Shown here: positions 1-8,142 of the stretch, one piece after another
How the letters are laid out: every line of letters starts with the position of its first letter
Position numbering within the stretch: position 1 is the first letter of the stretch
Assembly (NCBI RefSeq): GCF_001954195.1
Contig: NZ_MBES01000057.1
Location: 1 to 64,000 of the forward strand
Length of the DNA stretch: 64,000 nt
Direction: 5' to 3'
Origin: Mycobacterium sp. IS-1264
GTDB taxonomy: Bacteria > Actinomycetota > Actinomycetes > Mycobacteriales > Mycobacteriaceae
Translations under genes and position numbers: made by a program
The notes under the pieces: model-generated
What the model was told of the DNA's origin: nothing
Seen by the model: only the letters and a program-made list of their open reading frames with translations
Database searches by the model: none

Positions 1-486
1 CTCGGCGACCGACGTGATCGTCTGGAACAACGTATTGCTCTCGGTGGTCACCGAGCGCGCATCAATCACCGCATGCGGGGCGATCCGCTGCGGCGACGGG
101 TGGGCCGGGGTGGTCATCGAGACATACTTTTGGCCGAACACCGTGGTCGCCACGATCTTGGCGTCCACATTGGCCGGCACCAGCTTCAGATATCGCGGAT
201 AAATGTCCAACACGAACTTCGCCGCCGGCTTGCCATCGGCCTGCACTTCCGAAATGCTGGCCACCCGGCCGATCTGCACGCCGTTATAGGTGACCTTCGC
301 TCCGGGATCCATCACCAAACCCGCCCGCGACGACAACATCGTCACCGGCGTCTTCTCCGTGAAATCCCCCCGAAACTGCAAATACACCAACCACAACACC
401 AAGGCGGCGATCAACAGGACCGCGATACCGACCAACTTGTAAGGGCGCGTCGGCGGCTTGTTGACCTTCAATCGCGGAGTCGTCAT
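1..486 (-). CDS. mce1A: Mce family protein Mce1A, N-terminal part
   Basis: Substrate-binding subunit of the Mce1 lipid importer in the cell envelope. The readable part (about 162 residues) has a short basic N-terminus, one hydrophobic segment at about residues 17-36 (signal anchor), then the MlaD/MCE core with the phrases LQFRGDF, RAGLVMDPG, KVTYNGVQIGRV and VFGQKYVSMT. The ATG lies 5 bp beyond the yrbE1B stop, so it is co-transcribed. The fadD5-yrbE-yrbE context and the close match to remembered Mce1A identify it as the mce1 copy and not mce2-4. The gene runs off the left edge of the window, so its C-terminal two thirds are missing here. Confidence 0.93.
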   Translation of the reverse strand, partial: MTTPRLKVNKPPTRPYKLVGIAVLLIAALVLWLVYLQFRGDFTEKTPVTMLSSRAGLVMDPGAKVTYNGVQIGRVASISEVQADGKPAAKFVLDIYPRYLKLVPANVDAKIVATTVFGQKYVSMTTPAHPSPQRIAPHAVIDARSVTTESNTLFQTITSVAE

Positions 487-491
487 GGCAG

Positions 492-1361
492 CTACACCGT
501 GAAAGCGAAGTTCGGGTTGACGCCGTAGAGCGCCATTTCGGCCAACAGGACAATGACATTCACCGAGACAAGCGAGAAGCGCATGGACCGCCCGACGGCC
601 TCGCCGACCCCGACCGGTCCGCCGCTGGCGTTGTACCCGTAGTAGCAATGGGTGAGCATCACAACCCCCGCCATGATGATGACCTCGCCGAAGGACCAGA
701 ACACGTCATTGGGGCGCAAGAACGTCCGGAAGTAGTGCTCGTAAGTGCCGGTGGCCTGTCCGTACAGCACCGTGGTGACGACCGCCGGGGACAGGAAGGA
801 CATGATCAGCCCCAACGAGTACAGCGGGATGATGACCACCAGCCCGGCCAGCGCCCGGGTGGAGACCAGGTATGCCACCGAATCGATCCCCATGACCTCC
901 AGCGCGTCGATCTCCTCGCTGATCCGCATGGCGCCCAATTCAGCGGTGGCGCCGGCGCCGACCGTGGCCGCAAGCACAACGCCGGAGACGACGGGGGCGA
1001 CAAGACGCACGTTGATGAGTGCGGCGACGAACCCGAGGAGTGCCTGGATACCGATCTGGCTCAGCGACGCGAAACCCTGGAGGGCGACCAGCGAGCCGGC
1101 GGATAGCGTCACGAAGGAGATGATCACCGCGGTGCCGCCGACGACGGCCATGGCGCCGGTGCCCATGCCGACTTGGGCGATCAGACGCAAGATTTCCTTG
1201 CGGTAACGGGTCAGCGCCCATCCCATGCCGCGACCGCCGATTACCGCGAACCAGCCCAGCTTTCCGGCTTCGTCGAGTGATCCAGTCGTCAAGTTACCGA
1301 CGCGGCTGAGGTTGGCGGCCAACCGCGGGAAGCGGGCGCGAACTACTCCGGTCGTCGTCAT
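492..1361 (-). CDS. yrbE1B: MlaE-family permease YrbE1B
   Basis: Integral membrane permease of the Mce1 ABC-type lipid importer, paired with YrbE1A. 289 residues, the usual size. It has several hydrophobic helices and the MlaE signature SEEIDALEVMGID, the cytoplasmic loop thought to contact the Mkl ATPase. The ATG at 1361 overlaps the yrbE1A stop by 4 bp (ATGA), which indicates translational coupling. The same reading frame stays open well upstream through yrbE1A, but that extension is a high-GC artefact. Confidence 0.95.
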   Translation of the reverse strand: MTTTGVVRARFPRLAANLSRVGNLTTGSLDEAGKLGWFAVIGGRGMGWALTRYRKEILRLIAQVGMGTGAMAVVGGTAVIISFVTLSAGSLVALQGFASLSQIGIQALLGFVAALINVRLVAPVVSGVVLAATVGAGATAELGAMRISEEIDALEVMGIDSVAYLVSTRALAGLVVIIPLYSLGLIMSFLSPAVVTTVLYGQATGTYEHYFRTFLRPNDVFWSFGEVIIMAGVVMLTHCYYGYNASGGPVGVGEAVGRSMRFSLVSVNVIVLLAEMALYGVNPNFAFTV

Positions 1362-2170
1362 TTCACTGCGCTCGTTCCGAATTTGACACCGATGGTGGTC
1401 AGCACCACGTTGACCGCGTACAGGGCGACCACGGCCATGACGACGGTCTCGTTGACGGCGGTGCCCAAGCCCTTGGCGCCGCCGCGCACGGTCAGGCCTC
1501 GGTAGCAGCCGATCAGGCCCGCGATCATGCCGAAGGTCGCCGCTTTGACCGTCGAGATGATCACTTCGGGCAGCCCGGTGATCAGGGTCAGCGTGGCGAG
1601 GTAGGCACCGCCGGACACATTCTGGAGGTAGACGCCGAAGAGGAAGCCTCCGACCAGTCCGACCATGCTCACCAGGCCGTTGAGCAACATCGCGACGGTC
1701 GCACAAGCCAGAACGCGGGGCACCACCAATCGGTGGATCGGGTCGATGCCGAGCACCTCCATCGCATCGATCTCTTCGCGGATGGTGCGAGCACCCAGGT
1801 CGGCGCAGATTGCCGTGGCCGCCGCGCCCGCGACCACCAGCACGGTCACGATCGGGCCGATCTGGGTGACCACGGCAACGCCCGCGCCCGCCCCCGAGAT
1901 ATCGGCGGCGCCGACCTGCAGCAGCAGGATGTTGAACGTGAAGATGAAGAGCACCGTCACCGGCACCGAGACGGCCATGGTCGGCAGCAGCGCGACGCGC
2001 ATGATGAACCAGCACTGCAAGACGAACTCGCGCCACTGGAATGGCCACCGGAATGTCGCCCTGCCGGTCAGCACGCACATTCGGAAAAAACCGCCGACGA
2101 GCGTCAGGAAGGGGGCCACGCGGTCGCGGGCATAGTCGGTCAGCCGTGGCCCTGTGGCCGTCGTCGTCAC
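1358..2170 (-). CDS. yrbE1A: MlaE-family permease YrbE1A
   Basis: First permease of the Mce1 importer. 270 residues from a GTG at 2170, chosen because GGGAGGGG sits just upstream and because this length fits YrbE1A; an in-frame start at 2209 would add 13 residues without support. The MlaE loop reads REEIDAMEVLGIDP and the C-terminal hydrophobic helices are intact. It follows fadD5 after a 216-bp gap on the same strand. Confidence 0.94.
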   Translation of the reverse strand: MTTTATGPRLTDYARDRVAPFLTLVGGFFRMCVLTGRATFRWPFQWREFVLQCWFIMRVALLPTMAVSVPVTVLFIFTFNILLLQVGAADISGAGAGVAVVTQIGPIVTVLVVAGAAATAICADLGARTIREEIDAMEVLGIDPIHRLVVPRVLACATVAMLLNGLVSMVGLVGGFLFGVYLQNVSGGAYLATLTLITGLPEVIISTVKAATFGMIAGLIGCYRGLTVRGGAKGLGTAVNETVVMAVVALYAVNVVLTTIGVKFGTSAVK

Positions 2171-2386
2171 CGCTGTCCCCTCCCGCAACCACCGCGCGCC
2201 TCCCAGCACCGCGGCGAATCGTGTCGCACGCCCTGTCCTTGCCCGGACCCTTCGTATGTGACCATCGGCTCCCTACTCGCAAGTAGTAACGGAGACCACA
2301 GGAATGTACCCGATGGCCGAGCACGTGTGAACCGACAACTGCACAATTAACCCTCCGTCAATAACGGGCAAACGTTTCGGTTTTCG
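2171..2386 (-). promoter_or_regulatory. fadD5-yrbE1A gap, possible internal promoter
   Basis: 216 bp without a convincing gene on either strand, between fadD5 and yrbE1A. The equivalent gap in M. tuberculosis has been reported to carry an internal promoter that drives yrbE1A onward without fadD5. The part next to fadD5 is less GC-rich than its surroundings (around 2270-2360). I see no clear -35/-10 pair that I would defend, so this is inference from synteny. Confidence 0.3.
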
Positions 2387-4030
2387 TCAGCCCTCCTCTC
2401 CGGCCGTTGAACCACTTGACGCAGAACGGCTTTCAGACGCCTCCGCACCGCCGTAGCGCAGGCGTAGCTCAGTCTTGAGCACCTTCCCGGCGGGGTTGCG
2501 GGGCAGCGCGTCGACGATCTCGAGCGCCTTCGGGTGCTTGTAGCGGGCGAGCCGCTCGGTCAGGAAGCCGTCCAGGTCGCCGAGCCGAAGCTGGTCGTCG
2601 GTGACGGCCGCGACCGCGATCGGCACCTCGCCCCACTTCTCGTGAGCGCGGCCGATGACGGCGACCTCGACGATGTCGGGATGGCTGGCGAGGACGTTTT
2701 CCACCTCCGCGCAGTAGATGTTCTCGCCGCCGGAGATGATCATGTCCTTCTTGCGATCCACCACCCAGACGTAACCCTCGTCGTCCATCCGCACGAGGTC
2801 CCCGGAGTGGAACCAGCCGCCCGCGAACGCCTCCTCGGTGGCCGCGGGGTTGTTCCAGTAGCCGCTCATCAAGGTCGGTGCGCGGTAGACGATTTCGCCC
2901 ACTTCGCCGACGGGCACGTCGTTCATGTTCTCGTCGACGACGCGGGCGGCGACGGTGGGGATCACCTTTCCGACCGATCCACGCTTACGGATCGCGTCGT
3001 CACCCAGCAGCATGCAGGTGACCGGCGACATCTCGGTCTGGCCGAATGCGGCCAATATCTGGGTGCCGGGGAACGTCGCCGACATCTCGCGCAGCAAGGC
3101 ATCGGGGGCGGGAGCGGCTCCCCACGACATCACCCGCAGCCGCAGATCACGCGGTCGTGCCTGCTGTTCGTTGCATACCGCCTGCCACTGTGCGGGCACC
3201 AGAAAGATGCCGGTGACCTTCTCCGCCGCCAGCACGTCGAGCAGCTGGCCCGGGTCGAACGCGCCGAGCGGGTAGATCACGGTGGGGATGCCGAGCAACA
3301 GCGACGTCAGCATGTTGCCGATTCCGGCGATGTGGAAAAACGGGACACCGACGAAGCCGACGTCGTTGTTGATGTCGGCGCCGTTGGTATAGAGCCCGGT
3401 CATCGTCTGGCCGGTCAGGTTGGTATGGGTCAGCACGGCGCCCTTGGGGCGGCCGGTGGTGCCCGAGGTGTACATGATCAGGGCCGGCGAGTCGTTCGGG
3501 ATGTCGACGGGTTCGTGCGGATCGCCGGTCTCGTCGATGAGGTCCTCGTAGCCGAATACCCCGTCGTCGGTCGAGGCGGCCGCCACGATGATCGTGCTCA
3601 GCATCGGCTGGATGTCGCGGACTCCGGTGGCCACCGGGGCGAGCACGGGTTCGGTGATCACGACGCGGGCTTCGCAGTCCTCGACCAGGAAGGCGATTTC
3701 GGCCGGGGTGAGCCGGAAGTTCAGCGGGACGGCGATGGCCCCGAGCATGTTGGCGGCCAGCACCGACTCGATGAATTCGGTGCGGTTGAGCATCAGGATC
3801 ATGACCCGGTCGCCGAAGCCGACTCCCCGCCGGCTCAACCCGTCGGCCAGCGCCGAGACCCGGTCCTGTAGTCCACCCCACGTCACGGTGTTGCCCAGGA
3901 AGCGCAGCGCTGTCGCATTCGGCTGCATCATCGCGTGCCGCTCGAGCTGGTTCACCCAGTTCTGCCGCCGGGCGCGGTAAGGCTGCTCGGTGAGTGCAGA
4001 CGTCGTGTGGCTGGCCAACTGTGCGGTCAA
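2387..4030 (-). CDS. fadD5: Long-chain fatty-acid CoA ligase FadD5
   Basis: Adenylates a fatty acid and forms its CoA thioester; in the mce1 locus it is linked to re-use of imported or recycled lipids. 547 residues. ANL-superfamily motifs in order: P-loop YTSGTTGRPKG at about 187-197, AFGQTE, then GWFHSGDLV and the hinge DRKKDMIISGGENIY, with the C-terminal lysine in NPAGKVLKTEL. The start is TTG at 4028-4030, preceded by AAGGGGAGG at a good distance. It diverges from the GntR gene mce1R. The sequence matches remembered Rv0166 closely. Confidence 0.95.
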   Translation of the reverse strand: MTAQLASHTTSALTEQPYRARRQNWVNQLERHAMMQPNATALRFLGNTVTWGGLQDRVSALADGLSRRGVGFGDRVMILMLNRTEFIESVLAANMLGAIAVPLNFRLTPAEIAFLVEDCEARVVITEPVLAPVATGVRDIQPMLSTIIVAAASTDDGVFGYEDLIDETGDPHEPVDIPNDSPALIMYTSGTTGRPKGAVLTHTNLTGQTMTGLYTNGADINNDVGFVGVPFFHIAGIGNMLTSLLLGIPTVIYPLGAFDPGQLLDVLAAEKVTGIFLVPAQWQAVCNEQQARPRDLRLRVMSWGAAPAPDALLREMSATFPGTQILAAFGQTEMSPVTCMLLGDDAIRKRGSVGKVIPTVAARVVDENMNDVPVGEVGEIVYRAPTLMSGYWNNPAATEEAFAGGWFHSGDLVRMDDEGYVWVVDRKKDMIISGGENIYCAEVENVLASHPDIVEVAVIGRAHEKWGEVPIAVAAVTDDQLRLGDLDGFLTERLARYKHPKALEIVDALPRNPAGKVLKTELRLRYGGAEASESRSASSGSTAGEEG

Positions 4031-4087
4031 CTACTACCTCCCCTTACACTCGCGCACCGCTTGCGCCAGGTTGATATTTGATAAAAC

Positions 4088-4861
4088 ATGGTGTTGTGTG
4101 GGTCACACTATGGCTTTAGTGCCCCAAAGACAACCCCCGCCGAGCCCCTGAAAGCCCTGGCAGCCCCCGTGAACGCACCGATTTCCACGAAGCCGCGGAG
4201 CCGGCGGCCACTGCGCAGGGCGCAGTTGTCCGACGAAGTCGCGGGTCGCCTGCGCGCGGCGATCATGTCCGGGACATTGCGTCCGGGGACTTTCATACGC
4301 CTCGACGAGACCGCGGCCGAACTCGGGGTCAGCATCACCCCCGTCCGCGAGGCGCTGCTGAAACTGCGCGGCGAAGGCATGGTGCAACTGGAGCCGCATC
4401 GCGGTCACTTCGTGTTGCCGCTGACCCGCCAGGACATTCAGGACATCTTCTGGCTGCAGGCCACGATCGCCAGGGAGCTCGCCGCCGCGGCCACCGACCA
4501 CATCACCGACGGCGAGATCGACGAGCTCGACCGCATCAACCATGCGCTGGAGGCGGCCGTCGGCTCCGGCGACGCCGAGGCCATCGCTGGCATCGAGTTC
4601 GCGTTTCACCGTGTCTTCAATCAGGCCAGCGGTCGGATCAAATTGGCCTGGTTCCTGCTGAACGCCGCGCGCTACATGCCGGTGCTGGTGTACGCCGGCG
4701 ACCCGGAATGGGGTGTGGCCGCGGTCGACAACCACCGCAAGTTGATCGCGGCCCTGCGCAAACGCGACGCCGCCGCCGTCATCGAGCACACCGTGTGGCA
4801 ATTCACCGACGGGGCGCAGCGGCTGACCGAGATGCTGAAGCGATCGGGGATCTTCGACTGA
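4088..4861 (+). CDS. mce1R: GntR/FadR-family regulator Mce1R
   Basis: Repressor of the mce1 operon in M. tuberculosis (Rv0165c). An N-terminal winged helix (AQLSDEVAGRLRAAIMSG ... LGVSITPVREALLKL) is followed by an all-helical FCD-type effector domain. Divergent from fadD5. The start is uncertain: ATG 4088 gives 257 residues, near the annotated length of the homologue, whereas GTG 4169 gives 230 residues and leaves the palindrome at 4096-4108 outside the gene. Neither has a good Shine-Dalgarno, so a leaderless transcript is possible. Confidence 0.9.
   Translation: MVLCGSHYGFSAPKTTPAEPLKALAAPVNAPISTKPRSRRPLRRAQLSDEVAGRLRAAIMSGTLRPGTFIRLDETAAELGVSITPVREALLKLRGEGMVQLEPHRGHFVLPLTRQDIQDIFWLQATIARELAAAATDHITDGEIDELDRINHALEAAVGSGDAEAIAGIEFAFHRVFNQASGRIKLAWFLLNAARYMPVLVYAGDPEWGVAAVDNHRKLIAALRKRDAAAVIEHTVWQFTDGAQRLTEMLKRSGIFD
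4096..4108. promoter_or_regulatory. Candidate Mce1R (GntR) operator
   Basis: GTGTG-GGT-CACAC is a perfect inverted repeat with 5-bp arms in the fadD5/mce1R divergent region, 66 bp upstream of the fadD5 start. FadR-type GntR regulators bind short palindromes with a GT...AC core, so this is the natural candidate site. It lies inside the longest possible mce1R reading frame, which is a reason to consider the downstream GTG start. Confidence 0.4.
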
Positions 4862-4874
4862 GTCCGCGGGCTTA

Positions 4875-5315
4875 TTAGTTCGCGGAGAGCTGCTCGGCGC
4901 GCTGCTTGAGGTTGTCGGCGAGGTGGTCGAGCACGGTGTTGAGCATGGACTTCACCATGGGCGCGGGCACGGGCATCGAGGGTTCGACATCGATATCCAC
5001 CGTCAACAGGCTCGACGCACCCATCTCGACGACGCTGAACAGTTGTTCCTGCTTGGCGAACAGGTCGCCCTGCTGCATGACGGTCTGGATCTGGTTCTCG
5101 CCGGGGTAGTACACGGCCTGGATATAGGTGCCCGCAACACCCTGGACCTCGGTGTCGAGCCGCAGCTGGCTGGGCCGCCCGTCGTCGTAGCGGGCGAGCA
5201 CCCACAGGCCCTTGATCTCGTCGTTCCACTGCGGGTATGCCTCGAAATCCGCGACGATGGCCATGATCGAGGCGGCGTCGGCACCGACCTCGACGGTCTT
5301 GCTCAGGACTGGCAT
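4875..5315 (-). CDS. SRPBCC (START-like) protein, Rv0164/TB18.5 homologue
   Basis: 146 residues of polyketide-cyclase/START fold. N-terminal strand LSKTVEVGADAASIMAIVADFEAYPQWND is the family hallmark, and an amphipathic C-terminal helix (SMLNTVLDHLADNLKQRAEQ) closes the cavity. Such proteins bind a small hydrophobic ligand; no catalytic role can be read from the sequence. Its position beside mce1R and downstream of an Rv0163-like gene matches Rv0164. It is convergent with mce1R, with a 13-bp gap. Confidence 0.88.
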   Translation of the reverse strand: MPVLSKTVEVGADAASIMAIVADFEAYPQWNDEIKGLWVLARYDDGRPSQLRLDTEVQGVAGTYIQAVYYPGENQIQTVMQQGDLFAKQEQLFSVVEMGASSLLTVDIDVEPSMPVPAPMVKSMLNTVLDHLADNLKQRAEQLSAN

Positions 5316-5341
5316 TGGCGAAGCATAGCCAAGCCGCGAAA

Positions 5342-5357
5342 CGCCCAGTGCTGGGCG
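5342..5357. repeat. Short perfect inverted repeat
   Basis: CGCCCAG-TG-CTGGGCG, 7-bp arms, 26 bp upstream of the SRPBCC gene and downstream of the Rv0163-like gene. It could be an attenuator/terminator hairpin or a protein site. There is no U-tract. Confidence 0.4.
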
Positions 5358-5370
5358 CCATCTCGGCGGC

Positions 5371-5396
5371 TTCTATTTATTGCTTCTATTTATTGC
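5371..5396. repeat. 13-bp tandem duplication over a stop codon
   Basis: TTCTATTTATTGC occurs twice head to tail (5371-5383 and 5384-5396) with no mismatch. The right-hand copy holds the TAA stop of the thioesterase gene at 5390-5392, so the left copy supplies a second stop. The unit is strikingly AT-rich for this genome. It looks like a recent slippage duplication. Confidence 0.75.
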
Positions 5397-5884
5397 GGCT
5401 CGGCCGGTGCCACGCAGGCCGTCGACAGCAGTGCGCGGATGGCGTCGGGAATCGGGACCGGCTTGCGGCTCGTCCGGTCGACGTAGACGTGCACCCAGTG
5501 CCCCAGCGCGGTGATCGGTTGGGCGCGGCCGTCGTCGGGTCCGCTTTCCGACCCGAACAGCCCGAGCCGGTAGGTGACGCTGCTGCGGCCCAGCCGGGTC
5601 ACCGCGAGGCCGACCACCAGGTTTTGCGGGAAATGCAGTTCGGAGAAGTAGCGGCAACCCGACTCGGCGACGATGCCCAGCTCGGGCATCGCGGTCGGGT
5701 CGAGCCCGGTGCTGGTGTTGATCCAGGCGTTGATCGCGGTGTCGAACAGCTGGTAGTACACCGCGTTGTTCAGGTGGCCGAACATGTCGTTGTCGGCCCA
5801 CCGGGTTCCCACCGGCCACTGGACGGGGAAGTCGCGGCTGGTCAACCCGTCCGGTGCAGGCGGAACCGTGGGAGCCGATGTCAT
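5390..5884 (-). CDS. Acyl-CoA thioesterase, 4HBT hotdog family (Rv0163-like)
   Basis: 164 residues of a single hotdog domain. The family phrase RWADNDMFGHLNNAVYYQLFDTAIN at about 30-55 contains the catalytic Asp/Asn region of 4-hydroxybenzoyl-CoA thioesterase-like enzymes, followed by the beta strands GCRYFSELHFPQNLVVGLAVTRLG. It would hydrolyse a small or aromatic acyl-CoA. It starts 9 bp after the Fe-dehydrogenase stop and may be the last gene of the long catabolic operon. The position equals Rv0163, so it may have been backbone before the block was inserted. Confidence 0.85.
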   Translation of the reverse strand: MTSAPTVPPAPDGLTSRDFPVQWPVGTRWADNDMFGHLNNAVYYQLFDTAINAWINTSTGLDPTAMPELGIVAESGCRYFSELHFPQNLVVGLAVTRLGRSSVTYRLGLFGSESGPDDGRAQPITALGHWVHVYVDRTSRKPVPIPDAIRALLSTACVAPAEPQ

Positions 5885-5893
5885 GCGTCTTGA

Positions 5894-7210
5894 CTACCAG
5901 TAGCGCATGGCTTGCCGAAACAAGTCCGCCAGAACCGGCTTGCTCATCTCGCGCGGAGCGTTCTGCAGCAGGCGCTGCTGGGGGTGGGCGCCTTCGGTGA
6001 GGGCCACCACGTCGTCGTCGGTGTAGCCCACCCCGCCGAGGCCGTTGGGCATGCCCACCGCGCGCATGATGCGGATGAGTTCGTTGGCCAGCACCTCGCC
6101 GGCGTCCTGCGCGCCGGCGCCGCGCGTGTCGGCGCCGAGCAGCCGTGCGCCCTCCAGGTGCCGCTCCGGGCCAACCTCCGCGGTGAAGCGGAACGACGAC
6201 GGTGCGTTGAGGATGACGGCCATGCCGTGCGGCACGAGCGGCTCGTCGGCCGGGTAGCCCGAGGGCCGGAAGTCACGCACCAGCCCCGCAACCGCATAGG
6301 CCATGCCGTGCGGTGCGTGCACGCCCGCGTTGCCGAACGCGATGCCCGCAAGCGTTGCGGCCCACATCATCTGCTCGCGGGCCTCGCTGTCGGACGCGTC
6401 GCTCACGGCGCGCTCCAGAAACTGCCCCAAGAGGCGCAACGCCTCACGGCAGCCCAGGTCGCTCCACGGGTTGGCGCCCTGGCTCATGGGCCGCAGGGTG
6501 GGCCGTTCGGGCGCGCGCCGCCGGACGTAGGGCCGCGCCGTGTAGGACTCCAGCGCGTGCGACAGCACATCGAGCCCGGCCGAGGCGACGACCTCGGGCG
6601 GCAGGCTCGCGGTGGAGTCGGGGTCGACGAGCGCTTCCGTGGGACGCAGCGCGTGCGCGGCGATGCCGGTCTTCGCCTTCAGCGACAGGAGATCGAAGAT
6701 CGTGATGCCCGTTACCTCGCTGCCGGTGCCGGCGGTCGTGGGGCACGCGATATGCGGCTTGAGCGGACCGGGCACCGGTTTGCCCTCGCCGATCGGCTTG
6801 TTGACATACGTCAGGAAGTCGGCGGGATGGGTGGCGTACAGGTTGGCGGCCTTGCACGTGTCAATGACGGAGCCGCCGCCCAGCGACACGTAGCCGTCGG
6901 GGTTCGACTCCCGGGCGAAACGCGCGGCGTCGACGAAAGACGCGTCGGTGGGCTCGACATGGGCGTCGGTGTAGGTGAGCACGTCCAGTCCGGCCGCGAC
7001 GAGCGACTCGTGCGCCGTCGCGAAGATGGGCAGTTCGGCCACGCCGGCGTCGGAGAACAACGCCACCCGACGCAACCCGAGAGCGCGTGCCCGGTCGCCC
7101 AATTCAGCCAGACAACCACGCCCGAAAGTCACCCGCGACGCGTCGACGGTGAAGGCTGCGTCGCAGCCCTCGGCGACGATCGAGAAATCGCAGCAGGCCA
7201 TCGCTGCCAT
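5894..7210 (-). CDS. Iron-containing alcohol dehydrogenase, hydroxyacid-oxoacid transhydrogenase-like
   Basis: 438 residues. Group III (Fe) ADH fold: nucleotide-binding [19 protein letters not shown] (about 110-130), [11 protein letters not shown], then metal ligands in the [10 protein letters not shown] and [10 protein letters not shown] segments. The internal insert ([22 protein letters not shown]) and overall length resemble ADHFE1-type hydroxyacid-oxoacid transhydrogenases more than short-chain Fe-ADHs. It probably oxidises a hydroxy acid or alcohol intermediate. It begins 11 bp after the esterase stop in the catabolic operon; M. tuberculosis has a zinc ADH (adhE1) in this neighbourhood instead. 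Confidence 0.87.
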   Translation of the reverse strand: MAAMACCDFSIVAEGCDAAFTVDASRVTFGRGCLAELGDRARALGLRRVALFSDAGVAELPIFATAHESLVAAGLDVLTYTDAHVEPTDASFVDAARFARESNPDGYVSLGGGSVIDTCKAANLYATHPADFLTYVNKPIGEGKPVPGPLKPHIACPTTAGTGSEVTGITIFDLLSLKAKTGIAAHALRPTEALVDPDSTASLPPEVVASAGLDVLSHALESYTARPYVRRRAPERPTLRPMSQGANPWSDLGCREALRLLGQFLERAVSDASDSEAREQMMWAATLAGIAFGNAGVHAPHGMAYAVAGLVRDFRPSGYPADEPLVPHGMAVILNAPSSFRFTAEVGPERHLEGARLLGADTRGAGAQDAGEVLANELIRIMRAVGMPNGLGGVGYTDDDVVALTEGAHPQQRLLQNAPREMSKPVLADLFRQAMRYW

Positions 7211-7221
7211 CCTAGGGGCGT

Positions 7222-8142
7222 TCAGATTTCCCAGGCCCGTCGCAGCGCTTCACCTTGCAACGCGAACAGCCGCTCGGACACGGACCAGTCGGGCAGCAGC
7301 GAGTCGAATCCGTGGCAGGTGCGCGCGAACACGTGCAGCTCGGTGGAGACGCCCGCGCGCAGCAGTCGCAGCGCATAGTCCACCGCCTCGTCGCGGAAGG
7401 GATCGATCTCCGCGCAGGTGATCAATGCCGGTGGCAGGCCGTCGAATCGGTCTCGGCGGGCGGGCACGGCATTCTGCGAGGCGGTCTGCGGGCCCAGGTA
7501 GTGGCGCCACATCAGCTCCGCCGCCTCACCGTCGAAAGCCGGGCTGGTGCGAAACTGCGCCTTTGACTCGGTGGCCCGATCGTCCAGCACCGGCTGGTGC
7601 AGCAACTGGAACACGACCCGCGGTTCGCCCGCGGCGCCGTGCGCGAGGCAGGCGGCCAGGGCGGCACCGGCGCTGCTCCCGGCGACGGCCAGGCGGGCCG
7701 CATCGATGCCGAGTTCGGCGGCGCCGGCCGCCACCCAGCGCAGCACGGCGATCGCGTCGTCGAGGGCGGCCGGATAACGATGCTCGGGGGCGAGCCGGTA
7801 GTCGACCGACACCACCGTGCATCGGCCGCGCCGCGCGAGCTCCACGCACTGGCGGTGATCGGTGTCCAGGTTTCCCAGCGCGAAGCCCCCGGCGTGGCAG
7901 TACACCACCGCCGGGCCCGGCGGCTCCGCGCCGCGATAGATCCGCACCGGCACTCCGCGGGCCTCGGTCACCACGGTGTCGTCGGCTATCTGGACACCTT
8001 GCGCCGCAACGCATTCCGCCGCGATTTGGCGCCGCTCGTTGAACGGTCCGCGCATGAGCTCGATGGCGGCCGGCGTGAAGTCCGTGCGCGTAGTGGCGAC
8101 GGCGCGCAGCGCGGGATCGAGCCGCTCGACGCCGTCGGTCAT
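7222..8142 (-). CDS. Alpha/beta hydrolase, HSL-type (Lip-like) esterase
   Basis: 306 residues of hormone-sensitive-lipase fold. The oxyanion motif reads CHAGGF where most members have HGGGF, and the nucleophile elbow is GSSAGA (usually GDSAG). The acid lies in the [12 protein letters not shown] segment and the His in CHGFDS. It should hydrolyse a carboxylic ester or lactone. The ATG overlaps the monooxygenase stop by 4 bp, which fits a Baeyer-Villiger step followed by ester hydrolysis. Confidence 0.9.
   Translation of the reverse strand: MTDGVERLDPALRAVATTRTDFTPAAIELMRGPFNERRQIAAECVAAQGVQIADDTVVTEARGVPVRIYRGAEPPGPAVVYCHAGGFALGNLDTDHRQCVELARRGRCTVVSVDYRLAPEHRYPAALDDAIAVLRWVAAGAAELGIDAARLAVAGSSAGAALAACLAHGAAGEPRVVFQLLHQPVLDDRATESKAQFRTSPAFDGEAAELMWRHYLGPQTASQNAVPARRDRFDGLPPALITCAEIDPFRDEAVDYALRLLRAGVSTELHVFARTCHGFDSLLPDWSVSERLFALQGEALRRAWEI

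Noticed and set aside
492..2324. 610-codon open frame continuing from yrbE1B across yrbE1A
   Set aside because: Only the part after ATG 1361 has MlaE sequence; the rest is low-complexity Arg/Gly text antisense or out of frame to yrbE1A.
2534..3871. Long plus-strand frame opposite fadD5
   Set aside because: High-GC shadow; His/Gly/Val-rich, no family motifs, fully inside a well-supported gene.
5912..7378. 488-codon plus-strand frame opposite the Fe-dehydrogenase
   Set aside because: Shadow of the minus-strand gene with no recognisable domain.
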